Source: Bacillus massiliglaciei
GTDB taxonomy: Bacteria; Bacillota; Bacilli; Bacillales; DSM-1321
Assembly: GCF_900098925.1 (NCBI RefSeq)
Contig: NZ_LT622357.1
Location: forward strand, 62,001-126,000
DNA: 64,000 nt
Direction: 5' to 3'
Part shown: piece by piece, positions 8,261 to 16,052 of the stretch
Numbering within the stretch: the stretch's first letter is position 1
Layout: each line of letters begins with the position of its first letter
The notes under the pieces: model-generated
What the model was told of the DNA's origin: nothing
Database searches by the model: none
Seen by the model: only the letters and a program-made list of their open reading frames with translations
Program-made: the position numbers and the translations under genes

Positions 8261-8977
8261 TTACTTTCCCTTTTGTTTTTCCTTTTCTGCCCGGTAAAAT
8301 TCATGAAACATTTTCATAAGCGCTCTTTTTTCAATCCGCGAGACATAGCTCCTGGAAATGCCAAGCTCCTTCGCAATTTCCCGCTGGGTTTTTTCTTTTT
8401 TTAAATCAAGGCCGAACCGCCCTACAATGACTTCTTTTTCCCGTTCATCCAGGATATCGATATATTTCTTTACCTTTTCCAATTCCATATTCAGCTGAAT
8501 CGTATCAACAACATCCTCACTTTCCGATTTAAGCACATCAATGAGGGAAATCTCGTTCCCTTCCTTATCCTGGCCAATCGGATCATGCAGCGAAACATCC
8601 TTCTTTGTCTTCTTTGTGGCCCGTAAATGCATTAAGATTTCATTTTCGATACAGCGCGCCGCATAGGTTGCCAGCTTCGTGCCCTTGCCGTCTGAATAGC
8701 TTTCGATGGCTTTGATCAGCCCGATCGTTCCGATCGAGATTAAATCCTCTGTATCCTCGCCTGTATTTTCAAATTTTTTCACAATATGAGCCACCAGCCT
8801 GAGGTTGTGCTCAATCAGAATGTTTCTCGCGTCCCCGTCCCCTTCACTCATGAGTTTCAAGTATCTTTTCTCATCCTGCGCTGACAAAGGCTGGGGAAAG
8901 GCGTTGTTCTTGACATAGGAGACGAACAGATAGACCTCTTTCATAAGCAAGCCAATTACTGTGAAAATTCCCGGCAT
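8261..8977 (-). CDS. sigK: RNA polymerase sporulation sigma factor SigK, uninterrupted
   Basis: SigK directs late mother-cell transcription (coat, cortex, spore release). The 238-residue chain has a hydrophobic N-terminal pro-sequence of about 20 residues, removed in known cases by SpoIVFB. Region 2 follows ([35 protein letters not shown]), then the region 4 helix-turn-helix ([20 protein letters not shown]). The frame is continuous, so no skin-type element splits it as in B. subtilis. GGAGGGG precedes the ATG. Small sporulation-type genes surround it. Confidence 0.97.
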   Translation of the reverse strand: MPGIFTVIGLLMKEVYLFVSYVKNNAFPQPLSAQDEKRYLKLMSEGDGDARNILIEHNLRLVAHIVKKFENTGEDTEDLISIGTIGLIKAIESYSDGKGTKLATYAARCIENEILMHLRATKKTKKDVSLHDPIGQDKEGNEISLIDVLKSESEDVVDTIQLNMELEKVKKYIDILDEREKEVIVGRFGLDLKKEKTQREIAKELGISRSYVSRIEKRALMKMFHEFYRAEKEKQKGK

Positions 8978-9212
8978 GTTGACCCCTCCGCTTCATATGG
9001 ACATTCGCCTATGTTAATACCTATGCACAGCAAGGCCAGTCCGTGCCTGTACGGGCAAAACTATTAATCCAGCCAAAAGAATGAGAGAAGGCGAACCCTT
9101 GCCATTCCTCGAAAAAGGGGCAAAACGGAAGCCGAATATGGGCGTTCAACCATACGGACTACCCTTTCAGAACATATACTGAGAGGAGTCTGGTAATAAA
9201 GGAGGTTATCAA

Positions 9213-9437
9213 ATGAGTTTAGGATTTGGACCATATGGATATGGGTATGGCGCCGGCGGAGGAGCCTATCCAGGACCCAACCCATATTACGGCGGAGGCG
9301 GCGGTGCCTGGATCGCGCTGGTCATTGTCCTCTTTGTCCTGCTGTTAATCTTCGGATTTTGGTGGTTTGCAGGTTTCGGCGGAGGCTTCTGTGGAGGAGG
9401 ACCTGGTTATTACGGCCCCGGTTTCAAAGATTGCTAA
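9213..9437 (+). CDS. YjcZ-like glycine-rich small sporulation protein
   Basis: The 74-residue protein has a Gly/Tyr-rich N terminus (GFGPYGYGYGAGGGAY), one strong membrane helix (WIALVIVLFVLLLIFGFWWF) and a Gly-rich Cys-containing tail. This layout resembles the YjcZ family of small sporulation proteins, whose helix also follows a Gly/Tyr stretch. AAAGGAGG lies 8 bp before the ATG. An AACATATACTGA element about 40 bp upstream resembles a SigK -10, but I could not confirm the promoter. A strong terminator follows. Confidence 0.7.
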   Translation: MSLGFGPYGYGYGAGGGAYPGPNPYYGGGGGAWIALVIVLFVLLLIFGFWWFAGFGGGFCGGGPGYYGPGFKDC

Positions 9438-9440
9438 CGA

Positions 9441-9470
9441 AAAAACTCGGCTTCCGGGCCGAGTTTTTTG
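9441..9470 (+). terminator. Bidirectional terminator
   Basis: AAAAACTCGGC (9441-9451) and GCCGAGTTTTT (9458-9468) form a perfect stem with T-runs on both strands. It serves the YjcZ-like gene and the convergent 27-codon gene. Confidence 0.9.
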
Positions 9471-9471
9471 T

Positions 9472-9555
9472 TTAATCCGCTTCAATGAATACTTCAGCAG
9501 CTATGAGCGTTCCGATAAACGCAGTGACCATAAGCACCGCTACCATCCCAAACAT
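9472..9555 (-). CDS. 27-residue membrane microprotein
   Basis: A short frame encodes MFGMVAVLMVTAFIGTLIAA followed by EVFIEAD: almost all one membrane helix. An AAGGAG site lies 7 bp before the ATG and the stop falls at the shared terminator. It is convergent with the YjcZ-like gene. I know no named family for it. The ribosome site and terminator are the main support. Confidence 0.5.
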   Translation of the reverse strand: MFGMVAVLMVTAFIGTLIAAEVFIEAD

Positions 9556-9776
9556 TGAACCACTCCTTGGCGAGATGTCTTCCTTATACCAAAGCGTAAC
9601 ACGGATCCTTTATTCGAAGCTTCTTGAAGTATGAACATTTCATCACTAATCCATTACAAATCTGTGAACTGTCTGTGTTAGCCGGTATCCTTCTGATGTA
9701 TGAGCCATACCGTAATCCTTTTTCCCATTTTCTCTTTCATCCACATATTCATTCCGCCTTTCTCTTCTTGATTTTC

Positions 9777-9917
9777 TTATAAAAATGGCCGGTTCATCAT
9801 AGCCTTTGCCTGCAATTCCTCACGCAGACGCTTGATTTTTTCCTGATGCATATACTCTTCTGCCGTCATAGGGATTCGCTTAATACTGATTGTAAAAAAT
9901 AACATATTCAACATCAT
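9777..9917 (-). CDS. YrzI-family small protein, copy 1
   Basis: The 46-residue protein (MMLNMLFFTISIKRIPMTAE at the start, then EYMHQEKIKRLREEL) matches the YrzI pattern: a short hydrophobic start, a basic turn and an amphipathic Gln/Lys/Arg helix. GAGAGGAG precedes the start. It is the downstream copy of a tandem pair with 10008-10148; both are 46 residues and share the (T/S)IxIKxxxxTAEEx(L/M)HQExI(Q/K)RLR pattern. YrzI proteins are sporulation-associated but their job is unknown. Confidence 0.75.
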   Translation of the reverse strand: MMLNMLFFTISIKRIPMTAEEYMHQEKIKRLREELQAKAMMNRPFL

Positions 9918-9944
9918 GTCTTTATGGTCTCCTCTCCCATTTGA

Positions 9945-9983
9945 TTAGACGCGGGCCATCACCTTTTTCCGCTGTTGCTTCAT
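9945..9983 (-). CDS. Possible 12-residue peptide between the YrzI copies
   Basis: The frame MKQQRKKVMARV is preceded by an excellent GAAGGAGGGG site with suitable spacing and ends 27 bp before the next YrzI start. It may be a translated micro-ORF or a translational coupling device for the downstream YrzI gene. The peptide is too short to identify. A spurious ribosome-site hit remains possible. Confidence 0.3.
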   Translation of the reverse strand: MKQQRKKVMARV

Positions 9984-10007
9984 CTTTTTCCCCTCCTTCT
10001 CATCATT

Positions 10008-10148
10008 TTAAAAAAATCTGTGATTCTGGATGGCCTTGTCGAGATGCTCATCACGCAGGCGCTGGATCTCCTCCTGATGGAGACATTCTTCCGCGGTTAG
10101 CCGCTTTTTCTTAATCGTAATGGTTAAAAACAAGATATTCAGTGTCAT
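10008..10148 (-). CDS. yrzI: YrzI-family small protein, copy 2
   Basis: This 46-residue protein begins MTLNILFLTITIKKKRLTAE, continues with CLHQEEIQRLRDEHLDKAI and ends NHRFF. It is the copy closest to the known YrzI form. GAAAGGGGG lies upstream of the ATG. It is first in the minus-strand string YrzI / 12-codon ORF / YrzI. The divergence between the copies suggests an old duplication. No biochemical role is known for the family. Confidence 0.8.
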   Translation of the reverse strand: MTLNILFLTITIKKKRLTAEECLHQEEIQRLRDEHLDKAIQNHRFF

Positions 10149-10227
10149 ATACTTCACCCCCTTTCAGGAAGATTTTTTATTTCATAGTACAGGCTGTCAA
10201 TTTTCCCTTCCAAAAAAGGACACAAAA

Positions 10228-10309
10228 GGGCCGCAGAAAGGAATACCCCCCTGCGGCCGGCTTTTAGATATAAAAAGGCCGCTGGGAAGGACAATTCTTC
10301 CTGCGGCCT
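10228..10309 (-). terminator. Two tandem GC-rich terminator hairpins
   Basis: The hairpin nearer the peptide gene pairs AGGCCGC (10276-10282) with GCGGCCT (10303-10309), extended by GGAAG/CTTCC, and is followed on the minus strand by TTTTTAT. The second pairs GGCCGCAG (10229-10236) with CTGCGGCC (10251-10258), followed on the minus strand by CTTTTGTG. Their stems are related in sequence. Together they make a double stop after the 36-residue peptide gene. Confidence 0.75.
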
Positions 10310-10346
10310 ATGTATGTAAGAATAGAATAAACGAAGGCTTTATGCC

Positions 10347-10457
10347 TTAGTGATCATATTCATCAAAGGTACAGGTCGAATCGTATGTGATTTGAGAATC
10401 CATTTTGCCAGGAACAAGATACGTGCTTTGCTGGAGTACCAATTTAGACTTCATCAT
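10347..10457 (-). CDS. 36-residue acidic peptide, unknown function
   Basis: The product starts MMKSKLVLQQSTYLVPGKMD and ends in a Ser/Thr/Asp/Tyr-rich tail with one cysteine (TYDSTCTFDEYDH). AAAAGGAGG lies before the paired ATG codons, a near-consensus promoter lies about 30-60 bp upstream, and two terminators follow, so expression looks strong and monocistronic. It has no membrane helix and no clear signal peptide. I do not recognise the family. A secreted or signalling peptide, or a spore component, are open possibilities. Confidence 0.6.
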   Translation of the reverse strand: MMKSKLVLQQSTYLVPGKMDSQITYDSTCTFDEYDH

Positions 10458-10492
10458 GTTACTTCGACCTCCTTTTCTGAATAGTTTAAAAT

Positions 10493-10535
10493 ATTATATG
10501 GTAAGTATATCCATTGACAAGCGGTTTGTAAACCG
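10493..10535 (-). promoter_or_regulatory. Promoter and dyad of the 36-residue peptide gene
   Basis: On the minus strand TTGTCA (10520-10515) and TATAAT (10498-10493) are 16 bp apart, close to SigA consensus. A dyad with arms CGGTTT and AAACCG around 2 bp (10522-10535) sits just upstream of the -35, a possible activator or repressor site. Confidence 0.6.
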
Positions 10536-10595
10536 TTTTTCGCCTAAAAGGTGAAATTATTTCCAATTGCTTAATTTATGTTTGTGGGGGCAAAT

Positions 10596-10646
10596 AAAAA
10601 GACAGCAGACAAACACCGAGCCGAAGCTCTGCGCTGTCTGCTGTCT
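10596..10646 (-). terminator. Terminator of the sulfur operon
   Basis: AGACAGCAGACA (10600-10611) pairs perfectly with TGTCTGCTGTCT (10635-10646). On the minus strand the stem is followed by TTTTTATTTG. It ends the yrrT-mtnN-mccA-mccB-yrhC transcript, about 80 bp past yrhC. Confidence 0.85.
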
Positions 10647-10725
10647 GATCCGTCCTGACATACAGGAAGGAGGACAATCATTCTATAAGTTAACCATTTC
10701 CGGCGGAAACAGCTCTATTTATCAT

Positions 10726-10974
10726 TTACTCTTCAAGTTCTGCCAAGATCTTTTTATATCTGGCCGACTGAAGGAAAAAGCCAATCGACATCGTCAGGAA
10801 CAAAAGAGAGGCACTTAAATACCCGTATGTGCTGAATTCCGTCTTCCCCGCTTGAGGGATAATGGTGCCCAGATAGAAGAAGGCACCGACACATAACAGG
10901 ATGATGGCGAAATTTTTGAAGTCTGCCATTTTCGCATATAAACCGGCAGATTTCTTTTCATCGCGATTTATCAT
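10726..10974 (-). CDS. yrhC: YrhC-like two-helix membrane protein
   Basis: The 82-residue protein has two membrane helices (FAIILLCVGAFFYLGTII and YLSASLLFLTMSIGFFL) and charged ends, matching YrhC, the last gene of the mccAB operon in B. subtilis. Its function is unknown. ATG 10974 is chosen because AGGTGG lies 8 bp upstream; GTG 10986 and ATG 10980 overlap or crowd that site. Confidence 0.85.
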   Translation of the reverse strand: MINRDEKKSAGLYAKMADFKNFAIILLCVGAFFYLGTIIPQAGKTEFSTYGYLSASLLFLTMSIGFFLQSARYKKILAELEE

Positions 10975-11062
10975 ACCCATTTCCACCTACTTTCAAACTG
11001 AAAAAATTACTCTTTCATTTTACCATATCATCGGAAATGTTCAGGAGGTAAATATTGGCACA

Positions 11063-12199
<1,137 letters not shown>

Positions 12200-13117
12200 T
12201 CATGCCTCCCGATAAATATTCTTGCTTAAGTACCGTTCACTGGAATCTGGAAAGATCACGGCAATGTTCCCCTGTTCAAGAGTCTGCGCTTCTTTCAAAG
12301 CAGCGGCAAAAGCGGCACCGGATGAACTGCCGACGAAAAGCCCTTCCTTTCGGGCCAGCTGTCTGACATAATCGAAGGCCTCATCATCTGAGATGGTATG
12401 GATCCTGTCAAAATAGCGTTCATCGATAAAAGACGGCAGAAATTCCATGCCAATCCCCTCTGTTTCATGAGATCCTGCCGGCCCGCCATTCAAAATGGAT
12501 CCTTCCGGTTCGACAATTACCGTTTTGACCCCAGGATTCTTTTCTTTTAAAAATCTCGATGTTCCCATGAAGGTACCGCCTGTGCCGGCCCCTGCCACAA
12601 AAACGTCGATGTCCCCATTCAGCTGTTCCCAAAGCTCCGGTCCCAATGTTTTATAATAAGCGGCTGGGTTTGAATCATTGGCAAATTGCCGCGGACTGTA
12701 AGAACCGGATATTTCAGCAAGAAGCTCCTCCGTCTTTTCAATGGCTCCGCGCATTCCTTTTTCCGTCGGTGTATGGACAATCTCAGCGCCGAGCGCCCGC
12801 ATTAATTCCTGTTTTTCGATACTGAACTTTTCCGGTACACAGACAATCACTTTCACATCCCGGCTGAGGGCGGCTAGCGCCAGACCGATGCCGGTATTTC
12901 CGGCAGTCGGTTCAATGAGGGTTCCTCCAGGCTTTAGCTTTCCAGTGCGAAAGGCTTCTTCCAAAAGCTCCATCCCCAGCCGGTCCTTTACACTGCCGCC
13001 TGGATTGAAATATTCAAGCTTTGCAAAAATCCGGATTTCTTTAGGGAGGGAAAATGAGGTTATTTCAAATAGCGGTGTGGAGCCAATTAAATCATGAATC
13101 CTTCGAACCTTTTTCAC
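12200..13117 (-). CDS. mccA: O-acetylserine-dependent cystathionine beta-synthase
   Basis: This cysteine-synthase-fold PLP enzyme joins homocysteine to O-acetylserine, giving cystathionine for mccB. PLP lysine 44 lies in GGSVKDRLG, the substrate loop in PTAGNTGIG near 72-80, and the phosphate loop in GAGTGGTFMG near 178. GTG 13117 is chosen (305 residues) because AAAGGAG lies 9 bp upstream. An ATG three codons earlier overlaps that site. A hairpin separates it from mtnN. Confidence 0.92.
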   Translation of the reverse strand: MKKVRRIHDLIGSTPLFEITSFSLPKEIRIFAKLEYFNPGGSVKDRLGMELLEEAFRTGKLKPGGTLIEPTAGNTGIGLALAALSRDVKVIVCVPEKFSIEKQELMRALGAEIVHTPTEKGMRGAIEKTEELLAEISGSYSPRQFANDSNPAAYYKTLGPELWEQLNGDIDVFVAGAGTGGTFMGTSRFLKEKNPGVKTVIVEPEGSILNGGPAGSHETEGIGMEFLPSFIDERYFDRIHTISDDEAFDYVRQLARKEGLFVGSSSGAAFAAALKEAQTLEQGNIAVIFPDSSERYLSKNIYREA

Positions 13118-13170
13118 CGAACCCATCTCCTTTAATTCTTATAAGATTAGTCGGTTAAAAATGAAAAGGA

Positions 13171-13196
13171 TGATCAGCAGGAAAGCCTGCTGATCA
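13171..13196 (-). terminator. Intra-operon hairpin between mtnN and mccA
   Basis: TGATCAGCAGG (13171-13181) pairs perfectly with CCTGCTGATCA (13186-13196) over a 4-nt loop. On the minus strand TCCTTTTCATTTTT follows. It may partly terminate or process the transcript so that mccAB is expressed less than yrrT-mtnN. Confidence 0.65.
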
Positions 13197-13214
13197 GAGA
13201 GACGTGTCAACGGT

Positions 13215-13910
13215 TCAGTTTACTTTCTCAAGCATCTTCAAGATAAGCTGAGCCGAATGCAGTGCAGCTGTTTCCAGGAACTGATCGAAGGAAAGATTGG
13301 ATTCCTTTCCGGCAATGTCTGAAAGAGAACGAATAATGACAAATGGTGTGCCAAATTGGTGAGCCACCTGGGCAATGGCTGCCGCTTCCATTTCTACAGC
13401 GTACAGGTCATTGAATTTCCCTCTGACAAATTCCACGCGTTCCGGGTCGTTCATGAACGAATCGCCTGTCACGATCAGCCCTTCAGCAACTTGAATGCCT
13501 TCGATCTCTTTCGCTGCTTCCTTTGCTGCAGCAAACAGCTTCTCATCCGGAAGGAAAGCGGCCGGAAGCTGCGGCACCTGACCATATTCATATCCAAAGA
13601 CCGTCACATCCACATCATGATGACGAACTTCTGTCGAGATGACAACATCTCCTACATTCAAGGATGGATTATATCCGCCGGCAGATCCTGTATTAATAAC
13701 GGCATCCGGCTTGAATTTTTCAAGCAGCACCGCTGTCGACATCGCTGCATTAACTTTTCCGATTCCTGATTTAAGAAGAATAACATCCACGCCGTTCAGC
13801 TTTCCTGTATTAAATTCTGATCCTGCGATGACAGTCCTCTCAAGATTCTCCATTTTTTCCCGTAAAATCGTTACTTCTTCTTCCATTGCTCCGATGATGG
13901 CTACCTTCAT
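13215..13910 (-). CDS. mtnN: 5'-methylthioadenosine/S-adenosylhomocysteine nucleosidase
   Basis: MtnN removes adenine from methylthioadenosine and S-adenosylhomocysteine in methionine recycling. The 231-residue protein has the start GAMEEEV (7-13), the central [18 protein letters not shown] segment and the substrate loop [16 protein letters not shown] near 172, and SDIAGKESN near 197. These include the catalytic Glu and Asp of the family. It follows yrrT by 15 bp in the CymR-type sulfur operon. Confidence 0.96.
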   Translation of the reverse strand: MKVAIIGAMEEEVTILREKMENLERTVIAGSEFNTGKLNGVDVILLKSGIGKVNAAMSTAVLLEKFKPDAVINTGSAGGYNPSLNVGDVVISTEVRHHDVDVTVFGYEYGQVPQLPAAFLPDEKLFAAAKEAAKEIEGIQVAEGLIVTGDSFMNDPERVEFVRGKFNDLYAVEMEAAAIAQVAHQFGTPFVIIRSLSDIAGKESNLSFDQFLETAALHSAQLILKMLEKVN

Positions 13911-13925
13911 TGCTAAAACCTCTTT

Positions 13926-14564
13926 CTATTTTTTTACGGCTTCCACTATCCAGACAAACCGATTGCAGCGCGTAAATTCAACCGTGAACTGATTTTGTTC
14001 AAATACGCCCTGCAAAAAAGGAATGGTTGTGTAAAATTCTCTCCCCAAATCCTCGGCCAGGTTGTGAAAGCCTGCTGTTTTTGCCTCTTCAATTGATCTC
14101 AAGCGATCATGCCTTGATTGATACATCGTATCAGCAAACACTATTTTACCATCAGTTCTCAGCAACTTTCCATACTTCTCGACCGCTTTCTCTTTTTCTT
14201 CATCCGTGAGATGGTGAAAAGCATACGTACTGACAACCGTATCCACCGTATCCGGTGCATCAAACTCTAGAAAATCGCCGTCTAAAAAGTCAGTTCTGCC
14301 TGCCAGCTTCCGGGCAGCGATTCTCCGCATGGACGGAGAAGGTTCGATCCCTGTCACTTGCAGCCCTCTCTCAAGAAGCTTTGCAGTCAGGTTCCCTGTC
14401 CCCGGACCGAATTCCAATACATGCCCCTCCGCCTTAGAAGCCACACTGTCCAGAATGGATTCATAATGCCGGAAAACTTCCGCGTATTCCTTATCATGTC
14501 CCCCTACAGCTGCATCATATGTTTCAGACCATTCTTCGAATAATTCAATAAATTCCCTTCCCAC
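13926..14564 (-). CDS. yrrT: SAM-dependent methyltransferase YrrT
   Basis: This class I methyltransferase has motif I VLEFGPGTGNLT near residue 48. Its substrate is unknown; in B. subtilis it is first in the methionine-to-cysteine operon. GTG 14564 gives the family start MGREFIELFEEW (212 residues) with AGGGGTGA upstream; GTG 14573 would add three residues. The operon continues to mtnN, mccA, mccB and yrhC. Confidence 0.88.
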   Translation of the reverse strand: MGREFIELFEEWSETYDAAVGGHDKEYAEVFRHYESILDSVASKAEGHVLEFGPGTGNLTAKLLERGLQVTGIEPSPSMRRIAARKLAGRTDFLDGDFLEFDAPDTVDTVVSTYAFHHLTDEEKEKAVEKYGKLLRTDGKIVFADTMYQSRHDRLRSIEEAKTAGFHNLAEDLGREFYTTIPFLQGVFEQNQFTVEFTRCNRFVWIVEAVKK

Positions 14565-14583
14565 CCCGGTCACCCCTGTCTTA

Positions 14584-14616
14584 ATTATATAATTCTTATG
14601 AGTATACTATGAATTA
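14584..14616 (-). promoter_or_regulatory. Probable CymR-controlled promoter region of yrrT operon
   Basis: A TATAAT (14589-14584, minus strand) lies just before yrrT. An AT-rich dyad with arms TAATTC (14590-14595) and GAATTA (14611-14616) covers the expected -35 area, which itself is poor. CymR represses this operon in B. subtilis through AT-rich sites, and cymR is in this window at 36.3 kb. The exact site is inferred. Confidence 0.4.
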
Positions 14617-14746
14617 AAAGTGAAACGGTTCTGCATAGACGGCCTCTTCTATTCCCCCTTCATAAACTTCCCGCTCCCTATGGAAGCAAACAGCCGGGAG
14701 ATGATAGAATAGGAGCATGAAACGAAGTTTACGGAGGCTAAGACAG

Positions 14747-14953
14747 ATGGAATTTAAACTGGATTTGATAGAAGATAAAATTGAATTTTTCGAGGCAGAC
14801 TCCATAAAGGCCTTAGAGCAAAAGGTTCAGGCCCAGGTGGAGATCAACAAAGCGATCATGCTTCAGGTCCATTCGATTGGGCATCAGATGCATGTCACTG
14901 ATGAGGGGCAAAGGTTTTACAGCGCTGTCGTCCATTTTAAGCTAAGAGGATAG
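14747..14953 (+). CDS. yrzA: YrzA/DUF2536 family small protein
   Basis: The 68-residue protein begins MEFKLDLIEDKIEFFEADSI, continues ALEQKVQAQVEINKAIMLQVH and ends GQRFYSAVVHFKLRG. This matches YrzA, which lies beside yrrT in B. subtilis. It is soluble and mixed alpha/beta, with no known function. ATG 14747 is chosen for the GGAGG 9 bp upstream. It is divergent from yrrT. Confidence 0.8.
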   Translation: MEFKLDLIEDKIEFFEADSIKALEQKVQAQVEINKAIMLQVHSIGHQMHVTDEGQRFYSAVVHFKLRG

Positions 14954-15093
14954 AGTGAGAGAGATGAAAGAAAAATCAATGGCTGACTCTACTTGCGTAC
15001 TACATGATCTTCAGGAACTAATGGATCAATCGTCAGCATGGTACATCCTTTCGAAAAAAAGGGATTCTTTCGTTTAATGTGGATTAAAACAGA

Positions 15094-15170
15094 GGATGGC
15101 TGCTCAAGCGGGTAAAGCGACTTGGCCCTCCGGCGGAAAGCATCCACCCAGAGTGGAAATCAGCCTGTGC
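15094..15170 (+). repeat. Degenerate copy of a Bacillus interspersed repeat
   Basis: The segment contains CGGCGGAAAGCATCCACCC and GAGTGGAAATCAGCC, which resemble the end of a GC-rich interspersed repeat widespread in Bacillaceae (a GCGGAAAGCG core followed by GGAAATC). A fuller, inverted relative is at 55285-55432. The rest of the 14954-15255 gap holds only a weak 37-codon frame and a terminator. Confidence 0.45.
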
Positions 15171-15195
15171 TATTTACATCATTCTACTTTAAAAG

Positions 15196-15244
15196 AAAAA
15201 AGAATACAGGCAAATTCAAAAATCTTCGAGTTTGCCTGCATTCT
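15196..15244 (-). terminator. Terminator of the regulator/membrane-protein pair
   Basis: AGAATACAGGCAAATTC (15201-15217) pairs with GAGTTTGCCTGCATTCT (15228-15244) with one G-T. The minus strand then reads TTTTTTC. It lies 12 bp beyond the membrane-protein stop. Confidence 0.85.
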
Positions 15245-15255
15245 GAAACGTTTGG

Positions 15256-15711
15256 TTACAACAAGTCCTTATTTCTTTTATAGGATCGTTTCAATGATAT
15301 AACATTCATCAAAAACAAAAACAAGCCACTACATGCTGCTAATCCTATTTTTTCAAGCCATTTCATTTGATTCTCCGGCATACCGCCAGTCCATACAGAC
15401 ATAATCATAAAGATCACCGTAAAACTGCCTGTTCTCGTTACGATATTTTTTATCTCTTTCTTAAAAGAAGATTCTGTTGCAACATCTGTATACTCTATAC
15501 CAGACAGGATATACCTTCCCATTACATAAAAGAGAAAAATGATAATGGAAAGCAGCAGAACCGTTCCGGCACTTAACTTAAAAAATTCATTACAGACCGC
15601 CATCACCATCAGGAAGAGGAAAAGAAGGACCGCCCCTTCGGAGAAAAAATATAACATCCTTGTTTCCTTATATTCATCCTTTGGCATTATAAATGATATC
15701 CAAGACTTCAC
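15256..15711 (-). CDS. Four-helix membrane protein paired with an XRE regulator
   Basis: The 151-residue protein has about four hydrophobic helices ([58 protein letters not shown]) and charged loops. GTG 15711 overlaps the regulator stop by 4 bp (GTGA), with GGGAGG upstream. Such XRE/membrane pairs are common in Firmicutes; the membrane partner is often small, variable and of unknown role. I do not assign a function. Confidence 0.7.
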   Translation of the reverse strand: MKSWISFIMPKDEYKETRMLYFFSEGAVLLFLFLMVMAVCNEFFKLSAGTVLLLSIIIFLFYVMGRYILSGIEYTDVATESSFKKEIKNIVTRTGSFTVIFMIMSVWTGGMPENQMKWLEKIGLAACSGLFLFLMNVISLKRSYKRNKDLL

Positions 15712-15908
15712 GATTCCTCGACCTCCCAAAATAATTCATCCAACGTTTTACTAAGTGTTTTTGCTATGGCCACACAAAGCTGCAGACTGGGGTTATATTC
15801 TCCTTTCTCAATAAGTCCAATGGTCTGTCTTGTTACTCCTGTTCTTCTGGCTAACTGTTCTTGTGTCATTGACAATTTCATCCGCGTTATTTTCACATTA
15901 TTTTTCAT
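15708..15908 (-). CDS. Short XRE-family transcriptional regulator
   Basis: The 66-residue protein is essentially one Cro/CI helix-turn-helix: [20 protein letters not shown] at 14-33, then [18 protein letters not shown]. This matches the YozG/YvaO-like single-domain type. It is the first gene of a coupled pair with the membrane protein, and probably regulates its own operon. The promoter lies in the AT-rich 15909-15990 stretch. Confidence 0.88.
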   Translation of the reverse strand: MKNNVKITRMKLSMTQEQLARRTGVTRQTIGLIEKGEYNPSLQLCVAIAKTLSKTLDELFWEVEES

Positions 15909-15995
15909 ATATCCACCTACCGCAATCTATACCTTTTATTATGTAATATATACCCGTCATATGCAATTTATATCTTACATTTATTCTGAAAAATA

Positions 15996-16034
15996 AAAAG
16001 CATCCAATTTCTCACACAGAGATTGGATGCTTTT
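15996..16034 (-). terminator. Terminator after yrrS
   Basis: AAAAGCATCCAAT (15996-16008) pairs perfectly with ATTGGATGCTTTT (16022-16034). On the minus strand the stem is followed by TTTATTTTTC. It closes the pbpI-yrrS unit. Confidence 0.85.
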
Positions 16035-16052
16035 GCTTCTTTCATTTGCTTA

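Noticed and set aside
8261-8977. Possible skin-element attachment site in sigK
   Set aside because: The gene is intact, with no recombinase gene or duplicated core sequence nearby.
9650-9770. A 22-24 codon minus-strand frame beginning MNMWMKEKMGKR
   Set aside because: The AAAGGCGG site overlaps the first ATG and the peptide has no supporting pattern; evidence is too thin to call.
10228-10309. Two similar GC-rich palindromic units that might suggest a CRISPR or REP array
   Set aside because: There are only two units, no regular spacer, and each makes a terminator stem with a T-run on the minus strand.
14964-15077. 37-codon plus-strand frame after yrzA
   Set aside because: The only upstream purines (GAGAGAG) make a poor, badly spaced site, and the product shows no pattern; left uncalled.
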